Assembly (NCBI GenBank): GCA_965237725.1
Contig: OZ250151.1
Location: forward strand, 1,612,001 to 1,676,000
DNA length: 64,000 nucleotides
Direction: 5' to 3'
DNA from: G965237725 sp965237725
GTDB lineage: Bacteria > Pseudomonadota > Gammaproteobacteria > Arenicellales > Poriferihabitantaceae
The notes under the pieces are model-generated. The model did no database searches. It saw only the letters and a list, made by a program, of their open reading frames with translations, and was not told the DNA's origin. Made by a program: the position numbers and the translations under genes. The first letter of the stretch is position 1. Every line of letters starts with the position of its first letter. Shown here piece by piece: positions 27,620 through 36,724 of the stretch.

Positions 27620-28201
27620 CTATTCAACACCCGAATTTATTTCATTTTTTGCCTCTTCCAGTTTTTCCTGGGCGTTATCCAGTTGCTTTAACATAGCCAT
27701 TTTGTTTATGTCATCAGGTAGCTGTTCGAGCTGAGCCCGAGCCTCGTCTATTTGATGCTGGGCAAACAGCGCAAATTCGGACTGGGTATCAGAATCAATG
27801 ACTACCGGCTCCTCATCAGTGAGCTGGGCCCGAATCAAATCCAGAAGTTGCTGCAACATATTGCCGGTTTCCTGTCCACCGTATGTGTTGGCGAGCTGAT
27901 CCGACGCCATGGACAACTGTTGCTGGGCCGCCTCAAGCTGTTGCACAAGAATCTCCTGATCAATATTGGCTTCCGAATGGTTTGGTTGGCTCAGAAGCCA
28001 TTGGGCCTGATTCAGTTGCTCAAGCAATATTTCTCTTTGTTCCAGGGCCTGTAATTGAATAGAGTCTTCCGTGGTATTAGCAGCGCCTACGGTTTCATTT
28101 ATTGCGTCAGAATTTCCCTGATCCGCGGTCCAGATGCTGGTTGATACCAGACAAAGGGATAATGTTGCCAGGACAACGAGATGGTTTTTGAGTTGTTTCA
28201 T
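27620..28201 (-). CDS. Exported helical-repeat protein (first of pair), unknown function
   Basis: 193 residues from the ATG at 28201 (MKQLKNHLVVLATLSLCLVS, then a likely cleavage after SIWTA); a longer version from 28279 would overlap the GspF-like gene. After an acidic linker the protein is made of amphipathic helices: LLEQLNQAQWLLSQ, VQQLEAAQQQLSMASDQL, QIDEARAQLEQLPDDI and LKQLDNAQEKLEEAKNEI. The same LEQL-x-x-AQ-x-x-L pattern fills the next gene, so the two are probably paralogs. Very Gln/Ala/Leu-rich, few aromatics, no Cys in the mature part. Function unknown; position within the pilus operon implies a periplasmic accessory. Confidence 0.7.
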   Translation of the reverse strand: MKQLKNHLVVLATLSLCLVSTSIWTADQGNSDAINETVGAANTTEDSIQLQALEQREILLEQLNQAQWLLSQPNHSEANIDQEILVQQLEAAQQQLSMASDQLANTYGGQETGNMLQQLLDLIRAQLTDEEPVVIDSDTQSEFALFAQHQIDEARAQLEQLPDDINKMAMLKQLDNAQEKLEEAKNEINSGVE

Positions 28202-28217
28202 ATTTACTATTTTCCAA

Positions 28218-29462
28218 CTAATAGCTACTTTTGGTGCTGATCTGACCGACCAGATGATAAATTGGTAAAAATAAAGCAATCACAATAAATACAAAAAAGC
28301 CGCCGACGATCAATATCGCTATGGGTTTCATTAACTCCGAAATTCGCTCTACAATATTATTCAAGCGACGGCGATAATCGTCCGCTACATATTGTAATTG
28401 TTCTGACAAATTACCGCTCTGCTCGCCAACGTTGATCATGCGCACGACAAAACTGGGAAATACTTTACTCCGTCCAAACTCTTCAGTAAGGGTATTTCCA
28501 CGGACCAGACCTTCGCGTATGGCAGCCACCTGTTGGCGATAGTATTCGTTATAAATTGCACCCTGCAATGTTTTCAGACTTTGTAAAATATCCACACCAG
28601 AAGTGGTAAACAGACTGAAATATTCAGCAATGAACGCCAGGTTTGAGGCGCGTACAATTTTTCCTGAAACCGGCAATACCGTAAGTAGTCTATGGAACCG
28701 AAACCGCACCCAGGGAATGAGTTTTATGCTCAGATAAATGACCAACACCACCAACCCAATCACAGCCAGGGTAAATACAAGTTCCCGTTCCAGATATTCC
28801 ACAGCCTCCATCACGAATATCGTAAGTGGCGGCAGCTCGACATTCATGTTTCGGAATAGATCGGCCATGCCCGGGACTACATAATAGACCCAGAATAACG
28901 TCGCTCCCAGGATGCCAGCCAGGGTAAATCCTGGATAAATAAGACTTTTTTTAGTATCAGTGTTGATCTGATTCAATCGGTCCAGATGCTCAGCAGCATC
29001 AATTAATGTGCGATCAAGATTACCCGTTTCTTCGCCGATGCGAATTAAATGGCGAACCGTCTCGGGAAAAATGTCCTGGTGTAGATCCGCAGCATCGGCA
29101 AATTGCATTCCGGTTTCGATGCCTAAACGAATGTCTTCTGCAACCTTGATCAGGGTTCGATTTTCTGAGTAGGCGGTGGTGTCTTCAAGGGTAGTCAAAA
29201 TTGGCACACCGCTGCGCAACATGATGCCCATATTTCTTAAGAACTCAATCAGTTCTTCGCGTTTAACCCGCCACCGGGAGTAAGTCTCGATGAGTTTATA
29301 AAATCTACCGATTAATTCATTAATCCGTTCGATGGTGACAACCGTAAGCCCGCGTTCCTCGAGATGTTCATGAACCGCCGCAGGGGCGTTGAACGGAAAC
29401 TCCGAGACACCACTTAAAACCGTGCCATCACGGCGGATCATCTTATATCTGAAAAAGCTCAT
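28218..29462 (-). CDS. GspF/PilC/MshG-like inner membrane platform protein
   Basis: 414 residues with two GspF (T2SSF) repeats. First half: helical cytoplasmic domain with FLRNMGIMLRSGVPILTTLE and HLIRIGEETGNLDRTL, then TM around 176-200. Second half: LAFIAEYFSLFTTSGVDILQSL and MINVGEQSGNLSEQLQYVA, then a C-terminal TM pair around 380-402. This fold forms the rotating or static platform that couples the assembly ATPase to pilin extraction. It follows the ATPase gene by 15 bp, as in all T2SS, T4aP and MSHA loci. Confidence 0.92.
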   Translation of the reverse strand: MSFFRYKMIRRDGTVLSGVSEFPFNAPAAVHEHLEERGLTVVTIERINELIGRFYKLIETYSRWRVKREELIEFLRNMGIMLRSGVPILTTLEDTTAYSENRTLIKVAEDIRLGIETGMQFADAADLHQDIFPETVRHLIRIGEETGNLDRTLIDAAEHLDRLNQINTDTKKSLIYPGFTLAGILGATLFWVYYVVPGMADLFRNMNVELPPLTIFVMEAVEYLERELVFTLAVIGLVVLVIYLSIKLIPWVRFRFHRLLTVLPVSGKIVRASNLAFIAEYFSLFTTSGVDILQSLKTLQGAIYNEYYRQQVAAIREGLVRGNTLTEEFGRSKVFPSFVVRMINVGEQSGNLSEQLQYVADDYRRRLNNIVERISELMKPIAILIVGGFFVFIVIALFLPIYHLVGQISTKSSY

Positions 29463-29477
29463 AAATTTATTCTGATA

Positions 29478-31163
29478 TTAATTTTGGCTCGACCCCAAAA
29501 CCCGAACCACCTCTGCCACCGTGGTGGTTCCGTTGGCCAATTTCCTCGCTGCGGTATCAAACATATCTTCAAACCCCTGCTGTTTGGCAATATCCCGAAT
29601 AACCTCGAGACGATCGCCCTGTGCCACCGCTGTGGTTAATGCCTGGTTCACCCGCAAAATTTCATAGATAGGTACCCTGCCGTGGTAGCCGGTACCCAGG
29701 CAACTGTCACAGCCAGCGCCCCGCCACAGGGTGTCTATGGGATGCCCACGCAAAAATTGCAATTCATCATGATCGGGATGATAGGATTCTTTACAGTTTT
29801 CACATATTTGTCGCACCAGTCGTTGGCTAACCACGCCAACCAGTGAATCAGCGAGCATAGCCGGTGGCACCCCTAAAGATTGTAGACGGGGGATGGACCC
29901 AAACACATCGTTGGTATGCAATGTCGACAGCACCAGATGGCCGGTCTCTGCGGCGGTAACTGCGGTTTGGGCGGTCTCCGAATCTCGGATTTCACCGACC
30001 AGAATAATATCCGGGTCGTGTCGCAGAAAATGGCGAATAGCGCTGGCAAAGGTATAGCCGGCTTTTTCATTGACTTCGGTCTGACGGATCAGCGGCACCT
30101 TGTATTCAATGGGGTTCTCTACGGTGAGTACATTTTTGCCCAGCAAATCCTGGCCACGAACGCCGGCGAACAGGGTGGTGGTTTTCCCCGATCCTGTGGG
30201 CCCGGTGAGTAAAATGATGCCGTGGGGCTGATCGAACATGTTCATCATTTTGGAGACGTCGGACTCGAAAAATCCAAGTTCCTGAAAATGACGTGGCCCG
30301 ATGCTCCTGGGCAGAATTCGTAAAACCACGTTCTCGCCATTGGGTGAAACCGTGGTCGAAACTCGAATGTCATAATCGTTGTCCAGGATTCTAGTGGTAA
30401 AACCACCGTCCTGGGGAAGTCGCTGTTCGGCGATATCCATATTTGCACGTATTTTGATGGTGGAAATTATTCGGCGTAAATTTGACACCAGGGAAAACAT
30501 CGGCCGCAAAATGCCGTCCACCCGAAACACGATATTTACCGACTGCTCCATGAGTCGAATATGAATATCAGTAGCTCGATATTTCACTGCCAGTCGAAAC
30601 ATGTTGGTCAAAAGAGAATCCAGGGTGCGGACCTGGTCATCATCGATGGACAGATCAACAATTTCACGGTGCAACAAATCCTCCACTGGGTTATCGAGGA
30701 AATAATAAAAGTGCTGGACCGCGGTTTTAATTTTTGTAGTTTCACCCTGGGCGATGACCGGCGTGAGACCGCTGTGTCTGGCTGCGACCTGGGATAAATT
30801 ATCAAGATCGCTGTTAGCCGTTACCAAATGAATACTGCCGTTATCGACCCGCAGTGGCAGGAAACTATGGGTTACGCATAAATTCAGGGTGAACAACCGC
30901 AAGGCTTCATCCTCGGGCTGCAGACGACTCACATCCAGATATTCGAGATCTTCTTTTTCCGCTATTGCAGTTGCCACATCATACTGGCTTACAAACCCGC
31001 ATCTAACCAAAATTTCGCCGATGGGCTCCCGGGTTATTTTCTGTTCCTGGCGGGCGTACTCTATATGGTCGTCACGAATAAGTCCGCGATCACGGAGTAG
31101 CTCACCAAGCCCTTGCTTTGGCTCAGGATTTTTCTTTACCAGTTTGATTGAATCCCGGGTCAT
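29478..31163 (-). CDS. GspE/PilB/MshE-like assembly ATPase with MshEN-type N-domain
   Basis: 561 residues. Walker A is LLTGPTGSGKTTTLFAG; Walker B lies in DPDIILVGEIRDSETA, followed by the His box AAETGHLVLSTLHTND. A four-Cys zinc site (CENCKESY and CDSCLGTGYHGR) near the C-terminus is typical of extension ATPases. The N-terminus has two successive motifs, GLGELLRDRGLIRDDHIEYA and PIGEILVRCGFVSQYDVATA, that fit the MshEN fold, which in MshE binds c-di-GMP. It powers pilus or pseudopilus assembly on the cytoplasmic face of the inner membrane and may be gated by c-di-GMP (inference). Overlaps the ExeA-like gene by 4 bp. Confidence 0.93.
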   Translation of the reverse strand: MTRDSIKLVKKNPEPKQGLGELLRDRGLIRDDHIEYARQEQKITREPIGEILVRCGFVSQYDVATAIAEKEDLEYLDVSRLQPEDEALRLFTLNLCVTHSFLPLRVDNGSIHLVTANSDLDNLSQVAARHSGLTPVIAQGETTKIKTAVQHFYYFLDNPVEDLLHREIVDLSIDDDQVRTLDSLLTNMFRLAVKYRATDIHIRLMEQSVNIVFRVDGILRPMFSLVSNLRRIISTIKIRANMDIAEQRLPQDGGFTTRILDNDYDIRVSTTVSPNGENVVLRILPRSIGPRHFQELGFFESDVSKMMNMFDQPHGIILLTGPTGSGKTTTLFAGVRGQDLLGKNVLTVENPIEYKVPLIRQTEVNEKAGYTFASAIRHFLRHDPDIILVGEIRDSETAQTAVTAAETGHLVLSTLHTNDVFGSIPRLQSLGVPPAMLADSLVGVVSQRLVRQICENCKESYHPDHDELQFLRGHPIDTLWRGAGCDSCLGTGYHGRVPIYEILRVNQALTTAVAQGDRLEVIRDIAKQQGFEDMFDTAARKLANGTTTVAEVVRVLGSSQN

Positions 31164-33079
31164 AAGGCGTTTGCTCTTTTCCCAAGATCAGCACTGATCA
31201 CAGATATCTTGCGTTCCAGTAAAAACAGGGTTTGGGTATCCGGACGCCCGGTTGCCGGCAGCTCGACTGAAGTTTGAAATCTGCGTACCGCATTGGTGGT
31301 TACCGGACCCACAAGGCCATCAATTTCACCATCGAAGAATCCAGCTTGACGCAATGCACCCTGTAAGGTCACAACCTCGGTGTCGCGGTAAAAATAATAA
31401 AAGTGTTTTGGTGTCCAGAGTTCGGGTCGCCAAAATAGCAGGTATCTGGTTGCCTCTGCGCCTGATTCTGGCACTTCCAGAATAGGAAGCTTTATACCTT
31501 CGGGGGTCGCTGAAAGCTCAACCAGTCGCAGTTGGGTAATCAGGGCAATTTCTTCAGCTATGCCATCGGTCCAGCCTCCAGTAAGGGCGCTTTCAAATTC
31601 GGTGGCAAACTGGACAAGATTGTATTCCTGCAAAAAGGGTTCGATTTCATGCAGATATTTTGTATCAGGAACTAGATTTTCGGACGGAGGTGGTGTTGCC
31701 ACCAATGTTTCTTTCAACGAACCTTGGATTGATTGCATACCAAATGTGATCTCTCCATCCATAGCCTCAAACCGAGAATCCTGGGCAATTCTGGTTTCCT
31801 GTTCATTGTCTGAACTTGTAACATTAACGGGTGATTCAAATTCCTGGTTAACTATGGGTGGATTTGAAGCGGGTACATCCATATCCGCCCCAGCAACAAT
31901 TTGCACATCACTCTGAATTTTCACAACAGGTTCGGTGGTAGATTCTCCCGCTTGATTATTATTAACCTGGTTATCATTAGGCTTTAATGCCAATCCGGTT
32001 CTGCCAACCCTGATTTTTGGGTCGGTTGCTGGGCTGGTCTGATGATTAACCGACATGGGGCTGTAATCCACTAATCTTGAAAAATCGATTTTGATTACCA
32101 TTGGGTTTAGTATTAACAGACCAAGCACTACCAAAAGGCAAACCAGGACCAGAGATTGGGCAATCAACTTGCCAGTAGATCTGGGAGAAAATATCGGCGA
32201 CCTATGGACATCGCGAGACGCCTCCGCGAGTAGGCCTCGGGTTATTTTGTTGCTACCGTAGGCTATGCAGGCGTACAGACACCGATCCATTAAATAGTTT
32301 ATTTGTCGCGGGTTTCCTTTGCTCAATTTCTGCAGCAGACGGAACGCAGCCGAAGTCAGCGGTAAGCGCCCCTGCCCTCCGGCGTGTGCCAATTTAAACT
32401 GGACATATTGTTTTGTTTCCAACAGTGAGTATGGCTTTACAAGATGCTTCAGGGTAATCCGGCTAGCGAGCTGTCGCAGTTCATGCCGATTCAGCTTGGT
32501 ATCGAGCTCGGGCTGGCCAATCAACAAAATTTGCACCAGTTTTTCACTGCCCGTTTCTAGATTCGAAATCTGGCGTACCAGTTCAAGGCTTTCAATGGAT
32601 AGTTGCTGAGCGTCGTCGATTATGATCGCACAGTTAATGCCTTTAGCTAGATTGTTTAATAAAAACAGGTTTAATGCCGACATCTGGGACTGTAGGTCGT
32701 CTCTCTGGGCAGTGACTCCGAAGTCTTTGTTAATTTCGTTGAGGAGTTCCGCGCCCTGGTGAAAAGTATTGAATACCAATGCAGTCTGAACATCTCGATC
32801 TTCAAGCTCGGATAACAGTCGTCGGCTGATTGTCGTTTTGCCCAGCCCAACCTCTCCGGTAATCACCATAAAACCCTTGCGGCTTTCAATCACGTGTAAA
32901 ATTTCAGCAACAATGGTTTCATTGCGTGGTGAGAGAAAAAACCCATTGGCATCCGGCACTACAGGAAACGGATTCCGATTCAATCCAAAATTTCGTAAAT
33001 AAGGCTGTATCCTGGGATTACCGATGGCTGGCACTTCCGCAACACCTTTTCCAATAATTTCCTCTACGTTGGCCGGCAT
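31160..33079 (-). CDS. ExeA/GspA-like AAA ATPase with C-terminal peptidoglycan-binding domain
   Basis: 639 residues. Cytoplasmic AAA domain: Walker A in ITGEVGLGKTTISRRLL, Walker B in CAIIIDDAQQL, then ILLIGQPELDTKL and a winged C-subdomain (about 40-290). One TM helix at about 305-327. A low-complexity periplasmic linker rich in Val, Asn and Thr (340-490) follows. The C-terminal domain (about 575-630) matches PG_binding_1: TLQGALRQAGFFDGEIDGLVG and AVRRFQTSVELPATGRPD. In Aeromonas, ExeA with ExeB binds peptidoglycan and helps the secretin assemble; here the TPR protein upstream may play ExeB's part. MSHA has a smaller homolog, MshM. Confidence 0.88.
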   Translation of the reverse strand: MPANVEEIIGKGVAEVPAIGNPRIQPYLRNFGLNRNPFPVVPDANGFFLSPRNETIVAEILHVIESRKGFMVITGEVGLGKTTISRRLLSELEDRDVQTALVFNTFHQGAELLNEINKDFGVTAQRDDLQSQMSALNLFLLNNLAKGINCAIIIDDAQQLSIESLELVRQISNLETGSEKLVQILLIGQPELDTKLNRHELRQLASRITLKHLVKPYSLLETKQYVQFKLAHAGGQGRLPLTSAAFRLLQKLSKGNPRQINYLMDRCLYACIAYGSNKITRGLLAEASRDVHRSPIFSPRSTGKLIAQSLVLVCLLVVLGLLILNPMVIKIDFSRLVDYSPMSVNHQTSPATDPKIRVGRTGLALKPNDNQVNNNQAGESTTEPVVKIQSDVQIVAGADMDVPASNPPIVNQEFESPVNVTSSDNEQETRIAQDSRFEAMDGEITFGMQSIQGSLKETLVATPPPSENLVPDTKYLHEIEPFLQEYNLVQFATEFESALTGGWTDGIAEEIALITQLRLVELSATPEGIKLPILEVPESGAEATRYLLFWRPELWTPKHFYYFYRDTEVVTLQGALRQAGFFDGEIDGLVGPVTTNAVRRFQTSVELPATGRPDTQTLFLLERKISVISADLGKRANAL

Positions 33080-33125
33080 GTCATCAATTATAATTTCGAA
33101 ACTAATTATCTATTGGGATTCTTTT

Positions 33126-34343
33126 TCAACGGCTCGGTAACGACTGCAACAATGCAACAACGCGCTCATCTTCGGGGTGGGCGATCACGAGATTTTCCAG
33201 CCGACGACGGGCCTGATCGACGCGCCCTGTGCTGCTTTCAGCCACAGCCATATTCAATCCCGCATTAACATCATTTTCATCCCTGGCCAGCACGCGCTGC
33301 AACAACGATTCAACCTCATCGAATTTACCATTGGCCAGTGCCACATATGCGCGCATATTCAAAACATGGCTGCTATCAACACCAAGCTCGTTTTCCATGT
33401 TTTGTATAACCTCGGAAACAGCTGTTTGATCGTTGTTTTGTACCGCGCGGATGAGCTCAGCGGTAAGCAATGAAATCTGAATACCCTTTTCACGAGCTTT
33501 GGTTTGCTGATTCTGTTTGTATTCAAGTTTTTCCGCAGTAAGCGGTTCGGTTTCATATTTGGTTTCCGCGGTAACCCGATTATTCGACGGTTGCACGATC
33601 TGGACCTCAGTCATGTCCTCAACAATCTCCGACGCTTCAGGCGATTCAGCTTGCGCCTTGACGAAATCTTCTGTTTGTTCGCCTGCTTGTTCGATTGGCT
33701 GATCTACTTTGACCTGGGGTTCATTTTCCAATATTTTTTCTTCGATAGCATCTGCTTCGATGGCAATTTCTGCCGAGACATCGTCGCCCAGGTTTTCTAC
33801 AGAATCATCTGAAGCCGTCAAAATCTGATTAATCAGGGCATCATCAGCGGGTGCCTCGACTTCCTCGTTTATGGATTCAATTGAAGCGATTTTTACTTCT
33901 GAAACAACGTCCACTTCGGGGCCCGCTTCAATCTGCTCTTCCTGAGCCGGGGTATCTACAACAAGGTCTGACTGTTGCGGCACATCGGCTGGGGTATTGT
34001 CTTGGGTTGAGGTTGTGATTCCATCATTGCTGGCAAGGCTAACCGTTTCATTTGCCGGCTGTTCATTTACTTGGGGTTCATTTACTTGCTGGTTTTTCGA
34101 TGAACCCTGGCCTTCCAGCCACTGGATATTCGCTAGTGCGGACATTCCCTTTGATGGGATATCATAATGAAAGCCAAGGCCTAATGTTCCCAGTCCCAAT
34201 AATCCCGCAAAAATCCACCAAACAACCAGCGACCGAGTAGCACGTTGTTCTATTTCACCCTGGGGCTGAATTGTCGACGCTGGATTCGAGGCATTTTCGT
34301 TTTCGCTTCCCAGCGTGCGCAGGGCTTTGAAAATCAAACTCAT
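33126..34343 (-). CDS. Single-TM TPR protein, MshN/GspB-like
   Basis: 405 residues. A short cytoplasmic start (MSLIFKALRTLGSE, as in MshN and GspB relatives) is followed by one TM helix at about 41-61, a very acidic periplasmic linker of some 200 residues rich in Glu, Val and Ala, and a C-terminal part with at least two TPR-like units (LNMRAYVALANGKFDEVESLL and AGLNMAVAESSTGRVDQA). It overlaps the secretin gene by 4 bp and precedes the ExeA-like gene, which suits a partner that links the ATPase/peptidoglycan complex to the secretin. The linker's acidity is striking but length-variable linkers are normal in this family. Confidence 0.82.
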   Translation of the reverse strand: MSLIFKALRTLGSENENASNPASTIQPQGEIEQRATRSLVVWWIFAGLLGLGTLGLGFHYDIPSKGMSALANIQWLEGQGSSKNQQVNEPQVNEQPANETVSLASNDGITTSTQDNTPADVPQQSDLVVDTPAQEEQIEAGPEVDVVSEVKIASIESINEEVEAPADDALINQILTASDDSVENLGDDVSAEIAIEADAIEEKILENEPQVKVDQPIEQAGEQTEDFVKAQAESPEASEIVEDMTEVQIVQPSNNRVTAETKYETEPLTAEKLEYKQNQQTKAREKGIQISLLTAELIRAVQNNDQTAVSEVIQNMENELGVDSSHVLNMRAYVALANGKFDEVESLLQRVLARDENDVNAGLNMAVAESSTGRVDQARRRLENLVIAHPEDERVVALLQSLPSR

Positions 34344-36034
34344 ATAATTGTAGCTTTCAATACCACAACAAGTTCGCGAACACGGTTGTTGTTTTGCTTC
34401 TTTTTGAACAAATATCCAAGTAGCGGAATTCTGCCGAAACCAGGGACTTGTTCCTCTATATCAGCACCGGCCTGATCAATCAGTCCACCCAAAATCACAA
34501 CGTCTCCGTCCTGCATTTTAAGCAAAGTCGAAATTTCTTTTAATGCCACTCTCGGCAGGGTGATCGCAGTATTACCAATAGTCACCAAATTCAGACTCGC
34601 GGGATCCACATTGCTTTGAATTGGATGTATGCTCAGTGAAATCGAGCCGCCGTCAGCAATAAAGGGAACAACCCCCAGCACCAGACCATCAAATACCGAA
34701 CTGGTCTGTAAATTCTGGGTAACTGTGGTACCGACTCCTGAAAGGGCTACACTGCCCGACTGGGCGATGTAGCTGGTACTGGTGCCCACACTCATAATTG
34801 CAGGTTGGCCGTGTTTACTGCGAATGGTCGGATTGGAAAGCACGGTGACGTCACCAAAGCCTTGTAATAGCGTGATCGTGGCTGCGAATTCGCTGGCAAT
34901 ATAGGAAACAGATCCGAAGCTTTGCCCCAGGGCGGATAAGACCTGCCCGGGAATTGTCAGGCTACGACCAACGTGTTCATTTTCTCCGGTTGGAAATGTG
35001 GTTTCTACACCACCAATTTGAGAGCCGGTTGGACCAAACGCAGTCGCAACTTCGTGATTCAAATGGGCCCAGTCGATACCATATTGAAAATCATCGCTGA
35101 GTGCGACCTCCATAATTTGCGCTTCAATGACAATCTGTCGACCCAGTACTTCCTTATAACGATTCACCAGTTTAGCAACCGTCTCCATAACCGATGGCTT
35201 GGCCTGGACATACAATGTACCGGTCATCCTGTTCAGGGAATAAAGCGGTGTGTCGCTCTGCTTTGCCGTACTGACCTGGGATAGTGCGCCCACCTCAGCC
35301 ACCGAGCCGGCACCGGATACGCCGTTGAATGCCGCATTATCCGACCGACCTACCAGAATATCGAGCATCTCGGTGAGTTGTTCATAGGGATTGATCTCGG
35401 TTCTTGATGAGCCTTCAACCTTGAATTCTCCGGTCAACGCACTGGAGCCAATACTGGTGTCCCCGGTATTGCTCAGGCCGTTAACCCCGGTTGACCCAAG
35501 TACATCGCCACCAGCAGAGAATCGCGTGGTTTGCTCCATTTCAAGGAAATCCATGTGAAAAATACGTTCTTCAAGGGGTTTCACCACCAGAACATTGTCC
35601 TTAACCTTTCCTGCCAGATCTGCCAGCCGCATTACCTGCTTGAGTACTGTCGATGCTGAAACATCGGTGAAATGCACACTTATATTGTGGGGAGACTGGA
35701 CCAATGTGGGATGAATAAGCAGATTCACGCCAGCCTGATCGGTCAACGCCTGGAGGACGAACTGGATGTCGCCGTTATCCACATTCAGGGTGACTTTGAC
35801 ATCAGCCAATGGATCATACTCCGGCACCACCGGCTCTAATGCAGGGGCTTTGCTTGTTTCTTCAAGGTTTTCACGCAGCGCCTCCTGCAGAGCCAAAAAC
35901 ACCTTGGATCTCTCAGTGATCTGATTGGTCGCCTGATCCAGGGCCGGGACTTTGAGGTCACGGCTCGGGGTTGTGGTACAACCAGCGAGAAAAATTAGAA
36001 TGGCAAGGGGTGTTATCACTGTTTTAATCAACAT
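34340..36034 (-). CDS. Secretin lipoprotein, MshL/GspD/PilQ family
   Basis: 564 residues from the ATG at 36034, which has a GGGAG ribosome site and gives a lipoprotein signal peptide (ITPLAILIFLAGC, lipobox LAGC at about residues 14-17). A longer frame to 36130 would bury this signal. N-domains: DIQFVLQALTDQAGVNLLIHP and a secretin N1-type region to about 350. C-terminal secretin domain: EVALSDDFQYGIDWAHLNH, GDVTVLSNPTIRSKHGQPA, SLSIHPIQSNVD and VVILGGLIDQ. It forms the outer-membrane gate. Being itself a lipoprotein it resembles MshL and may not need a separate pilotin. Confidence 0.93.
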   Translation of the reverse strand: MLIKTVITPLAILIFLAGCTTTPSRDLKVPALDQATNQITERSKVFLALQEALRENLEETSKAPALEPVVPEYDPLADVKVTLNVDNGDIQFVLQALTDQAGVNLLIHPTLVQSPHNISVHFTDVSASTVLKQVMRLADLAGKVKDNVLVVKPLEERIFHMDFLEMEQTTRFSAGGDVLGSTGVNGLSNTGDTSIGSSALTGEFKVEGSSRTEINPYEQLTEMLDILVGRSDNAAFNGVSGAGSVAEVGALSQVSTAKQSDTPLYSLNRMTGTLYVQAKPSVMETVAKLVNRYKEVLGRQIVIEAQIMEVALSDDFQYGIDWAHLNHEVATAFGPTGSQIGGVETTFPTGENEHVGRSLTIPGQVLSALGQSFGSVSYIASEFAATITLLQGFGDVTVLSNPTIRSKHGQPAIMSVGTSTSYIAQSGSVALSGVGTTVTQNLQTSSVFDGLVLGVVPFIADGGSISLSIHPIQSNVDPASLNLVTIGNTAITLPRVALKEISTLLKMQDGDVVILGGLIDQAGADIEEQVPGFGRIPLLGYLFKKKQNNNRVRELVVVLKATII

Positions 36035-36157
36035 CTTATAATTCTCCCAATAAGGATGATGGTATCGCCGCTGGCGAATCGTATACACATATTTTTGCCG
36101 GAACCTGCAAATTTCCGGTGGGCAACCCATGTTGCCGCGAAATCTTTTTAACTATTG

Positions 36158-36724
36158 TCATTGAATACTGGCCTCCGTCGTCGTCTGGTAATTATCTGCC
36201 CGGTAAATGGGAATCCAGCGCGAGCCTTCCTCAGATTCGATTCGAACCGCGTCATCAGAAATTTCTGCCAGGTTCTCGCCATATGGCAACAATGCGCCCA
36301 GGCGATAAAATTTTCTGTCAACTACCGCATAACGGTGGTTACCGGAGATATATGTCATTGCTACCTGATAGATCTGCTCCTCGGGTTCCACCGGTTCCGG
36401 CGTCTCGGCGGTTTCCACCACCGCAACTTTGGCCGGACGCTGGCCCAACATCGCATATTTGAACTCTGAATCCCCGCCAATGACACCCGTACCAATAGCC
36501 ACTTCCGGTTTAACCAGATTTGGCAGGGTGGGTTCAACCAGATCCATGCGTTCTACCGCACCGGTATCAACCAGTAATCGTTCATAAGAATAGCCGTCCA
36601 ATGCCGTACCCAATGCCAGGGGACGAACCTGATTCCAGCTGACCCAGAAAACCTGAGCTGCAATAGCTAATAGAGCCATCGCTGCAAAAGCCATTCCGAC
36701 TAAACCAACTTGTTTATTTTTCAT
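36158..36724 (-). CDS. PilP/GspC/MshK-like inner membrane protein
   Basis: 188 residues. One N-terminal TM (about 8-28) and a periplasmic part ending in a small beta domain (YAVVDRKFYRLGALLPYG, then DDAVRIESEEGSRWIP) that looks like the PilP/GspC homology region, which docks onto the secretin N-domains. A Pro/Glu-rich linker (EPVEPEEQ) precedes it. It overlaps the PilM/GspL-like gene by 4 bp and is 123 bp upstream of the secretin start. Assigned mainly from position and architecture, since this family diverges fast. Confidence 0.7.
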   Translation of the reverse strand: MKNKQVGLVGMAFAAMALLAIAAQVFWVSWNQVRPLALGTALDGYSYERLLVDTGAVERMDLVEPTLPNLVKPEVAIGTGVIGGDSEFKYAMLGQRPAKVAVVETAETPEPVEPEEQIYQVAMTYISGNHRYAVVDRKFYRLGALLPYGENLAEISDDAVRIESEEGSRWIPIYRADNYQTTTEASIQ

